Assembly (NCBI GenBank): GCA_036495685.1 | Contig: DASXMJ010000149.1 | Span: 1 to 64,000 of the forward strand | DNA: 64,000 bases | Direction: 5' to 3' | Origin: Candidatus Binataceae bacterium | GTDB taxonomy: Bacteria > Desulfobacterota > Binatia > Binatales > Binataceae | Shown: positions 19,554 to 31,430 of the stretch, in pieces | How the letters are laid out: each line of letters begins with the position of its first letter | Position numbering within the stretch: the first letter of the stretch is position 1 | Notes under the pieces: generated by a model | What the model was told of the DNA's origin: nothing | What the model saw: the letters and a program-made list of their open reading frames with translations, nothing else | The model's database searches: none | Translations under genes and position numbers: made by a program

Positions 19554-20157
19554 CTAATCCCACGGCAGTCGTTGCAGTTTGGGCCACAACCTGGTCCAGC
19601 GCTCGGTCTTGGCTTCGTAAAGCTCCTTGGTGATTTGCATCTTGTTGGGTCGAACGATCATGTTAAACAGGTCGGTCAATCCAAACGGGGCGCAGACGTG
19701 CAAGCCTCCAGCGCTTGTGGTTCTGACGCCCACGCAGGTCGCGGTCGTCGGCCAGGTGTTGATCGCGGCTTCCACGGATTCGTAGGGCGCGATTTCGTAG
19801 CCAAAGTGCTCGGCGTACCAAAGATGCACGCGCGCTTCGTTTTGAATTTCTACCGTGGCATGCAGGTGGGCGAAGAATTCGTTTGCACGCTCTTGGTAGC
19901 GCGTTTGCGCTTCGAGCGAGAGGTCGGAGGCGTAGTGATAAACCAGATCGTAATCCTTGATGCCGAAGGTGGGCTCGAAACCATGCAGGAAATTCCAGAC
20001 CGTCTGCGCGATGCATCCTGCGCCCAAGTACCAATTGGCCATCGCCAGGGACGGCGCCTTCTGCAAAATCTCAGCGATGACCTGGTTGTGGCTCAGATAC
20101 CCGCGCAGGCGCCCCACCTGCCGGGTGAGGTCGCCATCCTGGCCGCCGGCCGGTCGC

Positions 20158-20171
<14 letters not shown>
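19554..20171 (-). CDS. nucleotidyltransferase family protein (DUF925 / NTP_transf_6)
   Basis: The 205-residue product matches the NTP_transf_6 family: WYLGAGCIAQTVWN near 45-60, GIKDYDLVYHYASDLS with the Asp-x-Asp-like metal site, EARVHLWYAEHFG, WPTTATCVGVR, and APFGLTDLFNMIVRPN. The cytoplasmic role is unknown. The track start is a TTG at 20171 overlapping the end of gpmI by 14 bases; a GTG at 20117 is an alternative that removes a poorly conserved, charged leader. It is the last gene of the eno-gpmI operon. I see no functional link to glycolysis beyond position. Confidence 0.8.
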
Positions 20172-22991
<2,820 letters not shown>

Positions 22992-23105
22992 TTAAAGTCC
23001 CTCCTGGTCGCGAAATGTCCGCAGGGTCGTCACGTCCGCGCGTCCTGTCACGATGTTACCGAGGCGTTCGCGGGCAGCAAAATCGAAAGTGATCTGCAGG
23101 CCCTC

Positions 23106-23813
23106 TCAAGCGCCTAGGTAGCGAACCTTAAGGGGTGTCTCAACTACTGAACCCCGTTTGCGCGTCACGCGAAATGCCCGCGCCTTGGGGCGCGAGGAAA
23201 CTATCTCCTTGAGGCGAGTCCCGACGAAATGCGCCCCGGCGCCGTCGTCGAGCGCGAAGGTCGGTACAAATCCGCCGCGAATGAGACCATGGAGCGCGGG
23301 ACGCCGCGCCGCTTCGCCGTCGTAGTGCGGGCAGAATCCGCCGTGCAGAAAACCCAGCCCGCCATCCAGCCGCCGCAAACGGTGCCCAAACGAATCAGTA
23401 ACGCCATGCTCGAACCAACAGATTGCGCCGGCACTCAGACCGGCCAACACTGTCCCGCGGTTCCACGCTGCGCGCAGTGCTCGATCCAATCCGTGCAGCC
23501 TCCACACGGCGAGCAGATTGGCGGTACTGCCGCCACCGACGTAGATAACATCCTGTTCAAGGACGAAGTTCCTTAAGTCCACCACCGTGCGTGCGAAGAA
23601 CTTGAGATGAGTCGCTCGCGCCCGCGCGGGCGGGAAAACTTCATGAAAGCGTGCGATGTAGCCGTCGTTATCGCCACTCGCCGTTGCGATAAAACATATG
23701 CGCGGTTGCGTCCGGGTCCGTGCGAGCGACAATACGAAGTCGTCCAGTAGCGGATTGTCGCCGTCCATGGAGAAGCCGCCGCCTCCCATCGCCACGATAT
23801 GACGCTCAGGCAT
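23106..23813 (-). CDS. peptidase S51 / peptidase E-like protein
   Basis: The 235-residue protein has the class I glutamine-amidotransferase-like fold of peptidase E (alpha-aspartyl dipeptidase). The nucleophile is Ser127 in LAGLSAGAICWF. The YVGGGSTANLL block is typical, and an ATASGDNDGYIARF segment opens the fold. Such enzymes split Asp-X dipeptides in the cytoplasm; substrate range varies between subfamilies. It is a single gene between the eno operon and the CaiB gene, with 275 bases of unrecognised sequence upstream. Confidence 0.85.
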   Translation of the reverse strand: MPERHIVAMGGGGFSMDGDNPLLDDFVLSLARTRTQPRICFIATASGDNDGYIARFHEVFPPARARATHLKFFARTVVDLRNFVLEQDVIYVGGGSTANLLAVWRLHGLDRALRAAWNRGTVLAGLSAGAICWFEHGVTDSFGHRLRRLDGGLGFLHGGFCPHYDGEAARRPALHGLIRGGFVPTFALDDGAGAHFVGTRLKEIVSSRPKARAFRVTRKRGSVVETPLKVRYLGA

Positions 23814-24088
23814 CTCGGTGGTTTAGCTGAATCGCGAGGAGCAGTCGAAACGATTAGGAACTTCGGTTCGATTCAGCTCGAGTTCCCCCTGGTTGAGTTG
23901 ATGCTTTGTTGGAAATCCGAGCCATTTCCGGCGTGCCGGTCAGCGCTCTAGATTGCCTCGGCGACCGACCACACTGCGCCGGTCAAAATCGCCAGCGTCA
24001 GGCCGGAAACGGAGCCGTCTCTAAATTTCGTAGCCGCGATGGTTGCATTCCCGGCCGTGGGAGGTCTCTTTGCTGAACGCGTTCCAGT

Positions 24089-25300
24089 TCAAACCGCGCC
24101 GGACTCGCGCAGCGAACCAATCTCTTCCCACGAATACCCTAGTTCGAGCAGGACTTCCTCGGTGTTGGCGCCGTGCTCGGGCGGCATCTGCGCGACGGTC
24201 TCGACCTCTCCGTTGATCGACACCGGGGTTCCGGTGACCAGCACCTTGCCCGCTACTGGATGGTCGAGTTCCTTCAGGTACCCGTTGACCCGCGCCTGTT
24301 CGCTCTGGAGCATGGTGCGGTAATCGACCACCTCGGTGGCCAGAATATCCGCGTCGTTGAGTGCCGCGAGCCATTCCTTGCTGGTCTTCTTGGGGAAGAT
24401 CAAATCGAGCACCGACTGGATTTTCTCGCCATGGAAGTTGCGCGTTACGTTGTCGCCGTACTCGGGATCTTTTTCCAGCTCTTCGATTCCCATGATTCTG
24501 CAGAACGCCGGCCAGCGTTTGTCGTCGACCCCGGCGATACAGATATGGCCATCCTTGGTCGGGAAGGCGCCCCACACGCCGTGCAGGAACTGATGACCGC
24601 GGCCGGCGCGCTCCGGCTCCTGGCCCGTTATCGAGGTGTAGTTAATCTCCATCCCCTGCATCGCGATCATCGTGCCGTAGATCGACACATCGACCTTTTG
24701 GCTCGTTCCGGTCCGCTCGCGCGCCACCAGCGCCGCGAGTATTCCTCCCGCCAGGCTCAGCGCACCGGTGTGATCTGCGACGAAGATTCCCGCGGCAAGC
24801 GGAGGATCGTTGGGCATTCCCGTCTTGGCCATGATCCCGCTGGCGGCCTGCGCCAGCGTGTCGCGACTCGGCCGCATCACCCATGGCCCCTTTGGTCCCC
24901 ACGAACTGCCCTGCGCATACACGATGCGCGGGTTCAGCTTGCGCACCTCCTCGTAGCCGAGTCCGAGCCTGTCGAGCACGCCGGGACGATAGTTGGTAAG
25001 CAGCACGTCGTAGGCTTTCACCATTCGCCGCACGATCTCGATAGCCGCCGGCTTCTTCAAGTCGGCGGTGATGCTGCGTTTGCCGCGATTCATCGCGATG
25101 AAGTAATGGGACACCGCGGCGTTCCGCACGCCGGGCCCGCCAATCAGCGAGGCTGCCATCCAGCGGCTGAGATCACCGGTCTCCTTGTTTTCGACCTTGA
25201 CCACGTCCGCACCCTGGTCGGCAAGAAACAAGCCGGCAAAGGGTCCCTGGATTTCCTGACCAATCTCGATGACTTTGATTCCCTCGAGCGGCTTCGCCAT
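24089..25300 (-). CDS. CaiB/BaiF family CoA transferase
   Basis: This 403-residue class III CoA transferase moves CoA between carboxylic acids. The GIKVIEIGQEIQGPFAG start, KVENKETGD, the FIAMNRGKRSITADLKK block and the catalytic aspartate Asp176 in ADHTGALSLA are intact. The substrate is not predictable; family members act on carnitine, bile acids, 2-methylacyl-CoA or oxalate. It is divergent from a methyltransferase gene, with 124 bases between. It fits the general acyl-CoA theme of the window's second half. Confidence 0.93.
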   Translation of the reverse strand: MAKPLEGIKVIEIGQEIQGPFAGLFLADQGADVVKVENKETGDLSRWMAASLIGGPGVRNAAVSHYFIAMNRGKRSITADLKKPAAIEIVRRMVKAYDVLLTNYRPGVLDRLGLGYEEVRKLNPRIVYAQGSSWGPKGPWVMRPSRDTLAQAASGIMAKTGMPNDPPLAAGIFVADHTGALSLAGGILAALVARERTGTSQKVDVSIYGTMIAMQGMEINYTSITGQEPERAGRGHQFLHGVWGAFPTKDGHICIAGVDDKRWPAFCRIMGIEELEKDPEYGDNVTRNFHGEKIQSVLDLIFPKKTSKEWLAALNDADILATEVVDYRTMLQSEQARVNGYLKELDHPVAGKVLVTGTPVSINGEVETVAQMPPEHGANTEEVLLELGYSWEEIGSLRESGAV

Positions 25301-25424
25301 GGTGCGATGCCTCCTGACCGATCGTTCAAATAATTGATTGTTGCGGGCGCATTATCGCGCCGTGGTCGGAAAAATCTCAAGCGGCAGATTGCGCATCGCC
25401 GCGGCGCCGGTAAGCTCATCCGCC

Positions 25425-26204
25425 ATGGAACACAGTATCTATGAGTTCCCGAATATTTTTCGCCGGGTACACATGGAGGAGCCGCGCGAAATCGCACAGG
25501 AAGTGGGCTTTCTGCGCCGCATTTGGCGCGAGCATCTAGACCGTCCCGTGAACCGGGTCCTCGACCTTGCCTGTGGCAACTCCCCTCACGGGCAACTCCT
25601 CGCACGAGCCGGTATCGAGGTAGTCGGCATCGATAGATCGAAGACCATGATCGCCGCCGGATGCCGCGAATCCGCCGGCCTCGAAGGTATCCGCTTCTAT
25701 CGGCGGCCCATCGAGCGATTTCGCCTCCCCGAACAGCGCTTCGATGCCGCATTCTTCATGTCGGAAACCTTTCCGGTCATGACCGAGAACCACGATATCG
25801 TGTCCCATCTGCGCAGCGTGGGCCGGTTGCTCAAACGGGGCGCGCTTTACTGCATCGACGTCGATCGGCAGGACGGCATCCGGGCCACGCGCGCGCACAA
25901 GTTGTGGGACCGATCACTGCGGGTCGACGATGCTAGGGTGGAGGTGCGCGGGGTGCATCGCCCGATGCCGTGGTATTCCGGCGTCTACTCCAATTTCGAA
26001 ATCTCGTGTTCGATTCGATTCCCCGGGCGGCGGGTCAATACCCGCGACGTGGTTCCGATTCGCTACACGCTGCCGTGCACGCTGGAGTTGCTCGGTCGGG
26101 CATCGCGGATGTTTGAAATGATCGCAACCTACACCGATCTGTCATTTACGAAACCGCTGTCGAGGTGTCAGCGGCGATGGTGGGGGGTGTTGCGGCGGGT
26201 CTAA
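25425..26204 (+). CDS. class I SAM-dependent methyltransferase
   Basis: The 259-residue protein has a Rossmann-type SAM-binding core: VLDLACGNSPHGQLLARAG (motif I, about 45-62), VVGIDRSKTMI (motif II), and FDAAFFMSETF (motif IV). The C-terminal beta-sheet region resembles small-molecule methyltransferases with a variable lid. The substrate is unknown. I took the ATG at 25425; the frame is open to 25338, but the extra residues lack conservation signs and would reach into the divergent promoter region of the CaiB gene. Confidence 0.82.
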   Translation: MEHSIYEFPNIFRRVHMEEPREIAQEVGFLRRIWREHLDRPVNRVLDLACGNSPHGQLLARAGIEVVGIDRSKTMIAAGCRESAGLEGIRFYRRPIERFRLPEQRFDAAFFMSETFPVMTENHDIVSHLRSVGRLLKRGALYCIDVDRQDGIRATRAHKLWDRSLRVDDARVEVRGVHRPMPWYSGVYSNFEISCSIRFPGRRVNTRDVVPIRYTLPCTLELLGRASRMFEMIATYTDLSFTKPLSRCQRRWWGVLRRV

Positions 26205-26515
26205 TCAAATCTGTGACCGGTACGCGATCGCAGAAGAAAATTCCGAGGGAAGGTGCCGTCAAGAAGTTGGCGTCCTGCAACTCGCCGAACGAAAAGTGCG
26301 TTCGATCCGGTGCGCAGAAATTAGACCTCCTTAGCTCTCCGAACGTGTCGAGCAACGCGCAGCTCCGTGGACGTGGGTTTTGTTATCCTGCGCTCGGTTG
26401 ACCGCTATCTTGGTGACCGATCAAGGTCCGTACTTGATTGGACTGCATGTGTCCACTTTTTTCACCCTCGCTAGTTGAGCTCAAAGGGTCCGCGTCCGAT
26501 TGGCAGCAGCTGCGG
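26205..26515. other. convergent intergenic stretch
   Basis: These 311 bases separate the methyltransferase gene from the convergent beta-helix gene. No protein family, RNA or clear terminator is recognisable. A TTTGTTATCCTG word at about 26380 recurs near 28600 in the same islet, but I cannot assign it a role. Confidence 0.5.
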
Positions 26516-27946
26516 CTATCCTTTACAGAACGCCCCAATTGCGTTTTGGAGCTCCCTCAAGCTGGAGTACCCCTTGGCTGAGGCCGCCGCGTCAAGGCTG
26601 CCGAACTGGCGGTTGAGCGCGCGGACGCTCTCGTCATAACAGTTCGCCTGCCCAGGGTCCCCCGCAAAGTCCTGGAATTCGTACGCACCGATATCGCAGA
26701 CCTGTTCTCCGGTATCTGGACGGAGAAGCCCACGCTGATCGGTCGTAATCGGATTGGGCGGTGAGGCCTGATCAGTGCAGTCTGCCAGCGGAATCGCGTC
26801 AATCGCCGGGCTCCCCGATTGAAGCGCGATGGTCTCTGTCGGTCCGCCGTTATTGGCCAATCCGGCAGCCGAAAGCAGTGGATTCACACCATCGCCATTA
26901 TTCGCGGAGCCGGTCTTGGCGAACCCGCATGAGGCGTCGTCGGAGATGTTGTAGCCGGCGTCGTTAATCGTTCCGGAGCAATTACTAGGAGGGGTAAAGA
27001 TACCGCCGCTGCTATTCGCCAGGATGGTGTTCTTGAGGCTGGCGAAACCCCCATTACAGATACCCCCGTTAGAGATACCCCCGCCCAGACCTCCGCCGTT
27101 GCCGGAGAAGGTGCTGTTGGTGACGGTTAGCGTTCCACAGTTCTGGATGCCGGCGCCGGGGCCAGGAAACGGGGCGGTTGAGGTTGTGTTTTCGAAGAAG
27201 GTGCTGTTGACGACAGTCAAGATCCCGTCATTAGAAATGGCGCCGCCGTCTGCCAATCCGAAATTGTCGAAGAAAGTGCTGTTGGTAACCTTCATCGTTC
27301 CTTCGTTGAAAATTGCGCCGCCGGCACCGGCTTGCCCGGGACCGGCGGTAGTGGCTCTGTTTCCGGAAAACGTGGTGTTGGTGACCGTCAAGCTCCCGGC
27401 ATTGTAAATAGCTCCGCCCTCGTTGAGTGTAAAAATGCCGGGGACGCTCTGGTGGCCGGAGAAAGTGCTGTTGCTGACGTTCAGTGTCCCGTCATTGCTG
27501 ATCCCGCCGCCGGGGCTGGCGTTGAAGCCGTCGGCAATTGTCAGGTGGTTAAGGTTGAGCGTCACCCTCGACGCGACCTGCATCACCTGCACGCCTTGCA
27601 CCTGCTGGAACGGATTGTTGCCGCCATCAATCGTAATGCCAGGTGAGGCGAGGCCGGTAATGGTCAGTTGGCCGTCGGTGACTTCCGGCAGTGTGCTCGC
27701 AAGCGTGATTGTCCCCGCGACCCTGAACTTGATGATGTCGTGGCCACTCCCAGCAGCGCAGGCATTCGTCGCGGTCTTGGTGTTTGCGGCCGTGATGGCG
27801 TCGCGCAGGGCACAGACACCGACCTGGCCGGGGTCGGCGAGCGAATTGACAGTTATGGTCGCTGCGAATGCAGTGCTGCCGACGAACAGACCGAGCAAAG
27901 CCGCAGTGAGAGCGCACAGTGGTAAACACTTCCTCTTGCCAATCAT
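26516..27946 (-). CDS. secreted right-handed beta-helix protein with choice-of-anchor Q-type region
   Basis: The 476-residue product begins with a signal peptide ending in AFAA. A CALRDAITAAN block follows, as in CSLREA-type cell-surface proteins, then repeated NSTFSGN / VTNSTFFDN rungs (about 130-300) that form a parallel beta-helix. Then comes SPAIDAIPLADCTDQ...TTDQRGLLRPD...CDIGAYEF, the region annotated in relatives as choice-of-anchor Q. The last about 45 residues form a separate helical module bracketed by two Cys (NCYDESVRALN...AIGAFC). It is probably an extracellular or periplasmic surface protein; the ligand is unknown. Confidence 0.85.
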   Translation of the reverse strand: MIGKRKCLPLCALTAALLGLFVGSTAFAATITVNSLADPGQVGVCALRDAITAANTKTATNACAAGSGHDIIKFRVAGTITLASTLPEVTDGQLTITGLASPGITIDGGNNPFQQVQGVQVMQVASRVTLNLNHLTIADGFNASPGGGISNDGTLNVSNSTFSGHQSVPGIFTLNEGGAIYNAGSLTVTNTTFSGNRATTAGPGQAGAGGAIFNEGTMKVTNSTFFDNFGLADGGAISNDGILTVVNSTFFENTTSTAPFPGPGAGIQNCGTLTVTNSTFSGNGGGLGGGISNGGICNGGFASLKNTILANSSGGIFTPPSNCSGTINDAGYNISDDASCGFAKTGSANNGDGVNPLLSAAGLANNGGPTETIALQSGSPAIDAIPLADCTDQASPPNPITTDQRGLLRPDTGEQVCDIGAYEFQDFAGDPGQANCYDESVRALNRQFGSLDAAASAKGYSSLRELQNAIGAFCKG

Positions 27947-28073
27947 TGCCGAGTTCCTCCCTTCGAGGCAGCATTAAATCTGAAAAGACACCGAACCTTG
28001 AGGCGTGGAAGTAGCAGAACGGCGAGGTTAGAGAAATCGCTCATTCGCAGCTCTCGCTTTGAAGTGGGCCCTT

Positions 28074-28260
28074 TCAAAGCGGATACGAGCTGGCGGGTTG
28101 AGCGAGCACCAGGGTGAGTATCGGGTACCCGATGTTGATCCCTGTCGGCCGACCGGCGACATCGGATGGGCCGCCTCCCCAGGCACCAGCAGGCCCGGCG
28201 CGGTCCATCGCGTCAGCCTGTCGCAGATCACGTCGAGCAGGAACAGATGGGTGAGCCTTG
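28074..28260 (-). pseudogene. remnant of FAD-dependent monooxygenase (FAD_binding_3 type)
   Basis: On the minus strand a short frame reads HLFLLDVICDRLTRW, then APGLLVPGEAAHPMSPVGRQG. This matches the DG/GD-box of PHBH/UbiH-type flavin monooxygenases (usually GDAAHxMSPVGGxG). At the end of this block a one-base loss shifts the frame, and the adjacent frame continues with GINIGYPI up to a stop at 28074. Nothing upstream restores an N-terminal Rossmann domain. I read it as a decayed fragment. The Asp of the GD box is Glu here. Confidence 0.55.
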
Positions 28261-28780
28261 CGGTTACCGAGCAGACGGGCGGCCATACCTAACGGCAGTC
28301 CCTCCGCCATCTGAGAGAAACTTGCCTGAATCCCGGCTGTCGACCGTTGGAAAAGCGAGCGCGGCGTTGCGTGTTGAGGAAGGCGCGTGCGGTGCTGCCG
28401 TTGCTGAGGAACCGGGGGAGCGGCACCTTGCCCCACACCATTGGCGTCTTCGAGCTTCGAACTCGGTGGCCCGGGTTTTTGACTTCTGTTCCGTTAAGAG
28501 GAGAAGACGATTCGGAACCTGGGCTCTACCGCAACCCTGTCAACACACGAGTGATTTACCGACGAGGACATTTTCGTCCATCAGGCGGGCGCGCAGAGGG
28601 ATTTGTTATCCTGAGCCCTAGAAGAACAGAGTGGAGGATGGGCAACCTCAGTACGGGACGAGGACCCAACCGTCAGCTTCTGAGCAATCCGAAACTGTCG
28701 GCAACGCGAGGCGATTTGGGGAAAATAAAATAATTGCGATACCCAACAGCTCCTGGAGAATGGCCGCAATCGGGCCGCTA
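28261..28780. other. non-coding stretch between monooxygenase remnant and RES toxin
   Basis: No gene is recognisable in these 520 bases on either strand. The plus-strand open frame at 28347-28733 has an Arg-rich, low-information translation typical of chance. The minus strand may hold further, badly frameshifted remains of the monooxygenase at 28074-28260, but I cannot demonstrate them. Confidence 0.45.
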
Positions 28781-29239
28781 CTATCGGAACATTCGTGTAT
28801 CAAAATGAAACGGTACAGGTTCGCCGAATTTGACTTTTTGGAAATCTAGGTGAACAGGGTTGAGGAGGACATTCCATTCGCCGCGAATTGCCGCCGATGG
28901 GACCAACAGGGCTACCGTCCGCCCGGCGCGTATCCATTCATCTCCAAAGTGACGCGGAGATTCATCTCGCGTTTTGCGCCAGTCGCGTGGCAGAGTCTTT
29001 TGGTCGAGTCGTCCAATTTCAAGCTCTTCGGACATCTCGCCTTCGATTGAAACGAGGTCCCTTGGTTGGAGATTCGGCTCTAAGTTCACAAAGGTCTCAA
29101 CTGCTGCGAGCGCGAGAGAGGTTGAGGCGTACACGACGCGGATTCCTCGGCTGTTCCAGCGACCGCCATACAAGCGCGCTCCTTCGCCTGTTGCGGCATC
29201 CGCAGCATAGCGGCGTCGGCAGATTCGCCAAAAGTGCAT
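28781..29239 (-). CDS. RES-domain toxin (NAD+ phosphorylase family)
   Basis: The 152-residue protein is a RES-domain toxin of the type that depletes cellular NAD+. The conserved set is visible: Arg27 in GGRWN, Tyr37 in VVYAST, Glu48 in AAVETFVNLE, and a late NVLLNP motif. The start ATG at 29239 overlaps the antitoxin stop (TGATG), giving translational coupling. The upstream TTG at 29242 is unlikely. Being the distal gene of an antitoxin-first operon is the standard order for RES-Xre modules such as parS-parT (COG5654-COG5642). Confidence 0.93.
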   Translation of the reverse strand: MHFWRICRRRYAADAATGEGARLYGGRWNSRGIRVVYASTSLALAAVETFVNLEPNLQPRDLVSIEGEMSEELEIGRLDQKTLPRDWRKTRDESPRHFGDEWIRAGRTVALLVPSAAIRGEWNVLLNPVHLDFQKVKFGEPVPFHFDTRMFR

Positions 29240-29673
29240 CAACTATATACGCCATATGCAATCCGGCCCGCGACGTCCTCTACCTCGCGAGCGCCGACAT
29301 CGGTATCGAGGCGGTCCAGAGGCGTTTCGCCGCCGAGCGCTCGGTTGGACGTGAGAAGCCATTGAACAGCCCTTTCCTCGTCACCAATCATCGCAACTGT
29401 ATGAGCATATACCCGAGCAAAACGGACGGTGCGGTCGGATTCGGCGGGTGTCAACCGCGACCGCTCGCTCAAACGGCGAGTCATCGTCCGTTGCGGAATT
29501 CCGAGCTTCTTCAAAAGCGCGGCGTTGCCGAGCGAGAGTTTTACGGCCAGGGTCCTTACTGAACTCGCGGGAAGACCTTTGCGGATCAGATCTGCCAGGT
29601 CATCTGGCTTCCTTACGGTCTTGCCAAGAACCTTCCGGCCGCCCAGAACGTTGGCAATGGCTTCGCTTTCCAT
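29239..29673 (-). CDS. Xre/MbcA/ParS-type antitoxin (DUF2384)
   Basis: The 144-residue antitoxin has a basic N-terminal part, an Xre-like helix-turn-helix region (about 55-85, LGIPQRTMTRRLSE), and a C-terminal DUF2384 toxin-binding domain with RFARVYAHTVAMIGDEERAVQWLLTSNRALGGETPLD. It should neutralise the RES toxin encoded directly downstream and repress the operon. I chose the ATG at 29673 over the TTG at 29691, because an AAAAGG ribosome-binding site sits before it and an inverted repeat occupies the longer start. Confidence 0.92.
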   Translation of the reverse strand: MESEAIANVLGGRKVLGKTVRKPDDLADLIRKGLPASSVRTLAVKLSLGNAALLKKLGIPQRTMTRRLSERSRLTPAESDRTVRFARVYAHTVAMIGDEERAVQWLLTSNRALGGETPLDRLDTDVGAREVEDVAGRIAYGVYS

Positions 29674-29676
29674 TGT

Positions 29677-29712
29677 TAGCCTTTTGGCCAATTAGCGTAG
29701 GCCATTTGGCTA
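29677..29712. promoter_or_regulatory. inverted repeat, probable toxin-antitoxin operator
   Basis: Arms TAGCCTTTTGGCC (29677-29689) and GGCCATTTGGCTA (29700-29712) are reverse complements except for three central positions, with a 10-base spacer. It lies 3 bases upstream of the antitoxin ATG at 29673. Autorepression by an Xre-type antitoxin at such a site is the common arrangement; binding here is inferred. Confidence 0.6.
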
Positions 29713-29964
29713 CCCTTGTAAAGCGGTCGATATGTCTCTTGAGCATCCCGTCTTCAGGCTGGTCCCCTTGGCTCAGCTTGGTGTCACAAGGGCCTAAGCC
29801 AAGTCGCTGACGAGCGAGACTTCGTGGCGCTCCGGGACTCCGATGGAGTACAGAGGCGTGTACGCTTTCAACGCGTTCGGCGGAGTCCTTAAGGAAGCTA
29901 TCTGGGGAACCAGACGGAAACGGTGAAATCACCAACGGCAGAGACGCCGTGCGTTCTTTCAGGC

Positions 29965-30338
29965 TCAATCCTCGCCAAAGAATCTTCTTTTAGCTGATTC
30001 GTTCAAGGGCAGGTCGGGTCCGCTAAACAGATGATCAATAACACGCGTCGGATCCTCTGCGATTTTCGGAAGCGCGTAGCGCGGCGGCGGTCCGCTTCTG
30101 GGCCTGACTCACAGAACATGGCGGCAAACAAATCCGATGTTTCGTGTATCACACGGTAGTAGTGATCGTGCGCTTCAGCGTATGCGTGACCGGCCTTGTC
30201 CCAATTCTGTGAGTTCAAGAGGGAGTTCCGTAAGACGCGAATGTCGCGCATTGTCAGGGATAAACCTTGTTCAAAAGAGGGATCACTCGAGGCCGCCGCG
30301 TCCCCGATGAGCGTTAAGTTTTGAAAATAAGCGGCGCC
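29965..30338 (-). pseudogene. C-terminal remnant of FAD-dependent monooxygenase, frameshifted
   Basis: Reading the minus strand from about 30338 gives YFQNLTLIGDAASSDPSFEQGLSLTMRDIRVLR, then a normal helical tail to GPEAD near 30085. This is the FAD-binding LIGDAAxxSDP motif of halogenase/monooxygenase-type flavoproteins. A frameshift at a run of CGC triplets then breaks the frame; the third frame resumes the expected C-terminus (YALPKIAEDPTRVIDHLF, ending RRFFGED and TGA at 29965-29967). A stop codon lies just upstream at 30339-30341. There is no N-terminal domain. The 82-codon frame at 30003-30251 is only the middle of this fragment. Confidence 0.75.
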
Positions 30339-30545
30339 TCAGGTCCGACGTAGGCGTCGCAGAATCAACAGCAAAAGCGTGAGCCGAACTCGTACATCAG
30401 GGGAATTATCAGGTGACTATTGATGAGTCGGCGTATGCCATCAGCAAGTGAAATGCTATCTCGAGGGAATGCGCTCGCACGCAATATTCACAGCTAGCGG
30501 AAGTTGCTCTGCCGAATCGCGTGCCACGAGTTGTCGGAATGAAGA

Positions 30546-31175
30546 TCAGACGCCTTTGAGGTGCCCGATATGGTCCAGCATCGTCGCGCGCCAGCCGCCG
30601 TCCAGCTCAATGACCTGGATCGATCCCAGCTCGACACTCGGCTGGTTGCCCGTCAGATGTTGTACCGCCGTGCGGATCACGCCGCGATGTGCGACCAGGA
30701 GCGCCGCAGATGCGAGGTGTGACTCGGGTCGCCACAGCGACAGCATCTTTCTGACACCACCAATTACTCGTTCGGCGAAGGCGCGGCGGCTTTCGCCGTC
30801 TGGATAGGCATATCCGGGAGCAAGCCGCTCGGTGTTCCACTGGGCATAATGCTCCGGATAGCGTTCGCGAATTTCTTCGGCGGTCAGCCCTTCGAACAGG
30901 CCGAAGTGTACTTCGACAAACTCCTCGAGAACGCAAAGCTCGGCCGACTCGCCAGCGATGAGTCGCGCGCCTTCCGCGGCGCGGACCAACGGACTGGTGA
31001 AAACCCACCGCAATTGCGGAGAACACAGCTCCAGGAGCGCAGCCCGCACTGCGTGCATCTGCGTGCGCCCGAGATCGGACAGCGGCACATCAGTACGCCC
31101 ATGATACCGAATACTGGATTCACCCTCGGTTTCACCATGGCGCACGAGAATAAGCGTCGGTCTCATTGCCCTCAC
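30546..31175 (-). CDS. histidine phosphatase family protein
   Basis: This 209-residue phosphatase of the phosphoglycerate-mutase superfamily has the RHGETEG nucleophile motif at about residue 12. The second catalytic block is VHFGLFEGLTAEEI, and the second His is in LLVAHRGVIRT. Substrates in this family range from sugar phosphates to adenosylcobalamin/alpha-ribazole phosphate, and the sequence does not decide between them. The GTG start at 31175 is preceded by a good GGAAGG site; an ATG three codons later is the alternative. It is a stand-alone gene next to the degenerate islet. Confidence 0.88.
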   Translation of the reverse strand: MRAMRPTLILVRHGETEGESSIRYHGRTDVPLSDLGRTQMHAVRAALLELCSPQLRWVFTSPLVRAAEGARLIAGESAELCVLEEFVEVHFGLFEGLTAEEIRERYPEHYAQWNTERLAPGYAYPDGESRRAFAERVIGGVRKMLSLWRPESHLASAALLVAHRGVIRTAVQHLTGNQPSVELGSIQVIELDGGWRATMLDHIGHLKGV

Positions 31176-31430
31176 AAGAAGACCCTTCCGCGGCGGCCGC
31201 CGGGTTCAACGTTAAGAGGGCTCCTCACCGAACTCGATGCGTTTCCGAGTCCGAACTGGGCGCGCGCGATTCGGCGTACAAAGCAGCTTTCCGGTATCTT
31301 CTCTGCTGTTCCATTCATCTCACCCACCGAACATCGAGCTGGTGTTGACCGCAGGTCCGCTGTCCTATTAAAGGAGGCCCAAGAGATTTCGCATTCAGCA
31401 GAGGCAAGCTCGGATAAGTAGCGCATTGCC

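Noticed and set aside
24173-25333. 386-codon plus-strand frame
   Set aside because: It is a mirror of the CaiB/BaiF gene, with no family resemblance.
26376-28620. TTTGTTATCCTG word present near 26380 and 28600 as a possible dispersed element
   Set aside because: The match is only about 12 bases, flanks diverge, and no inverted repeats or gene are associated.
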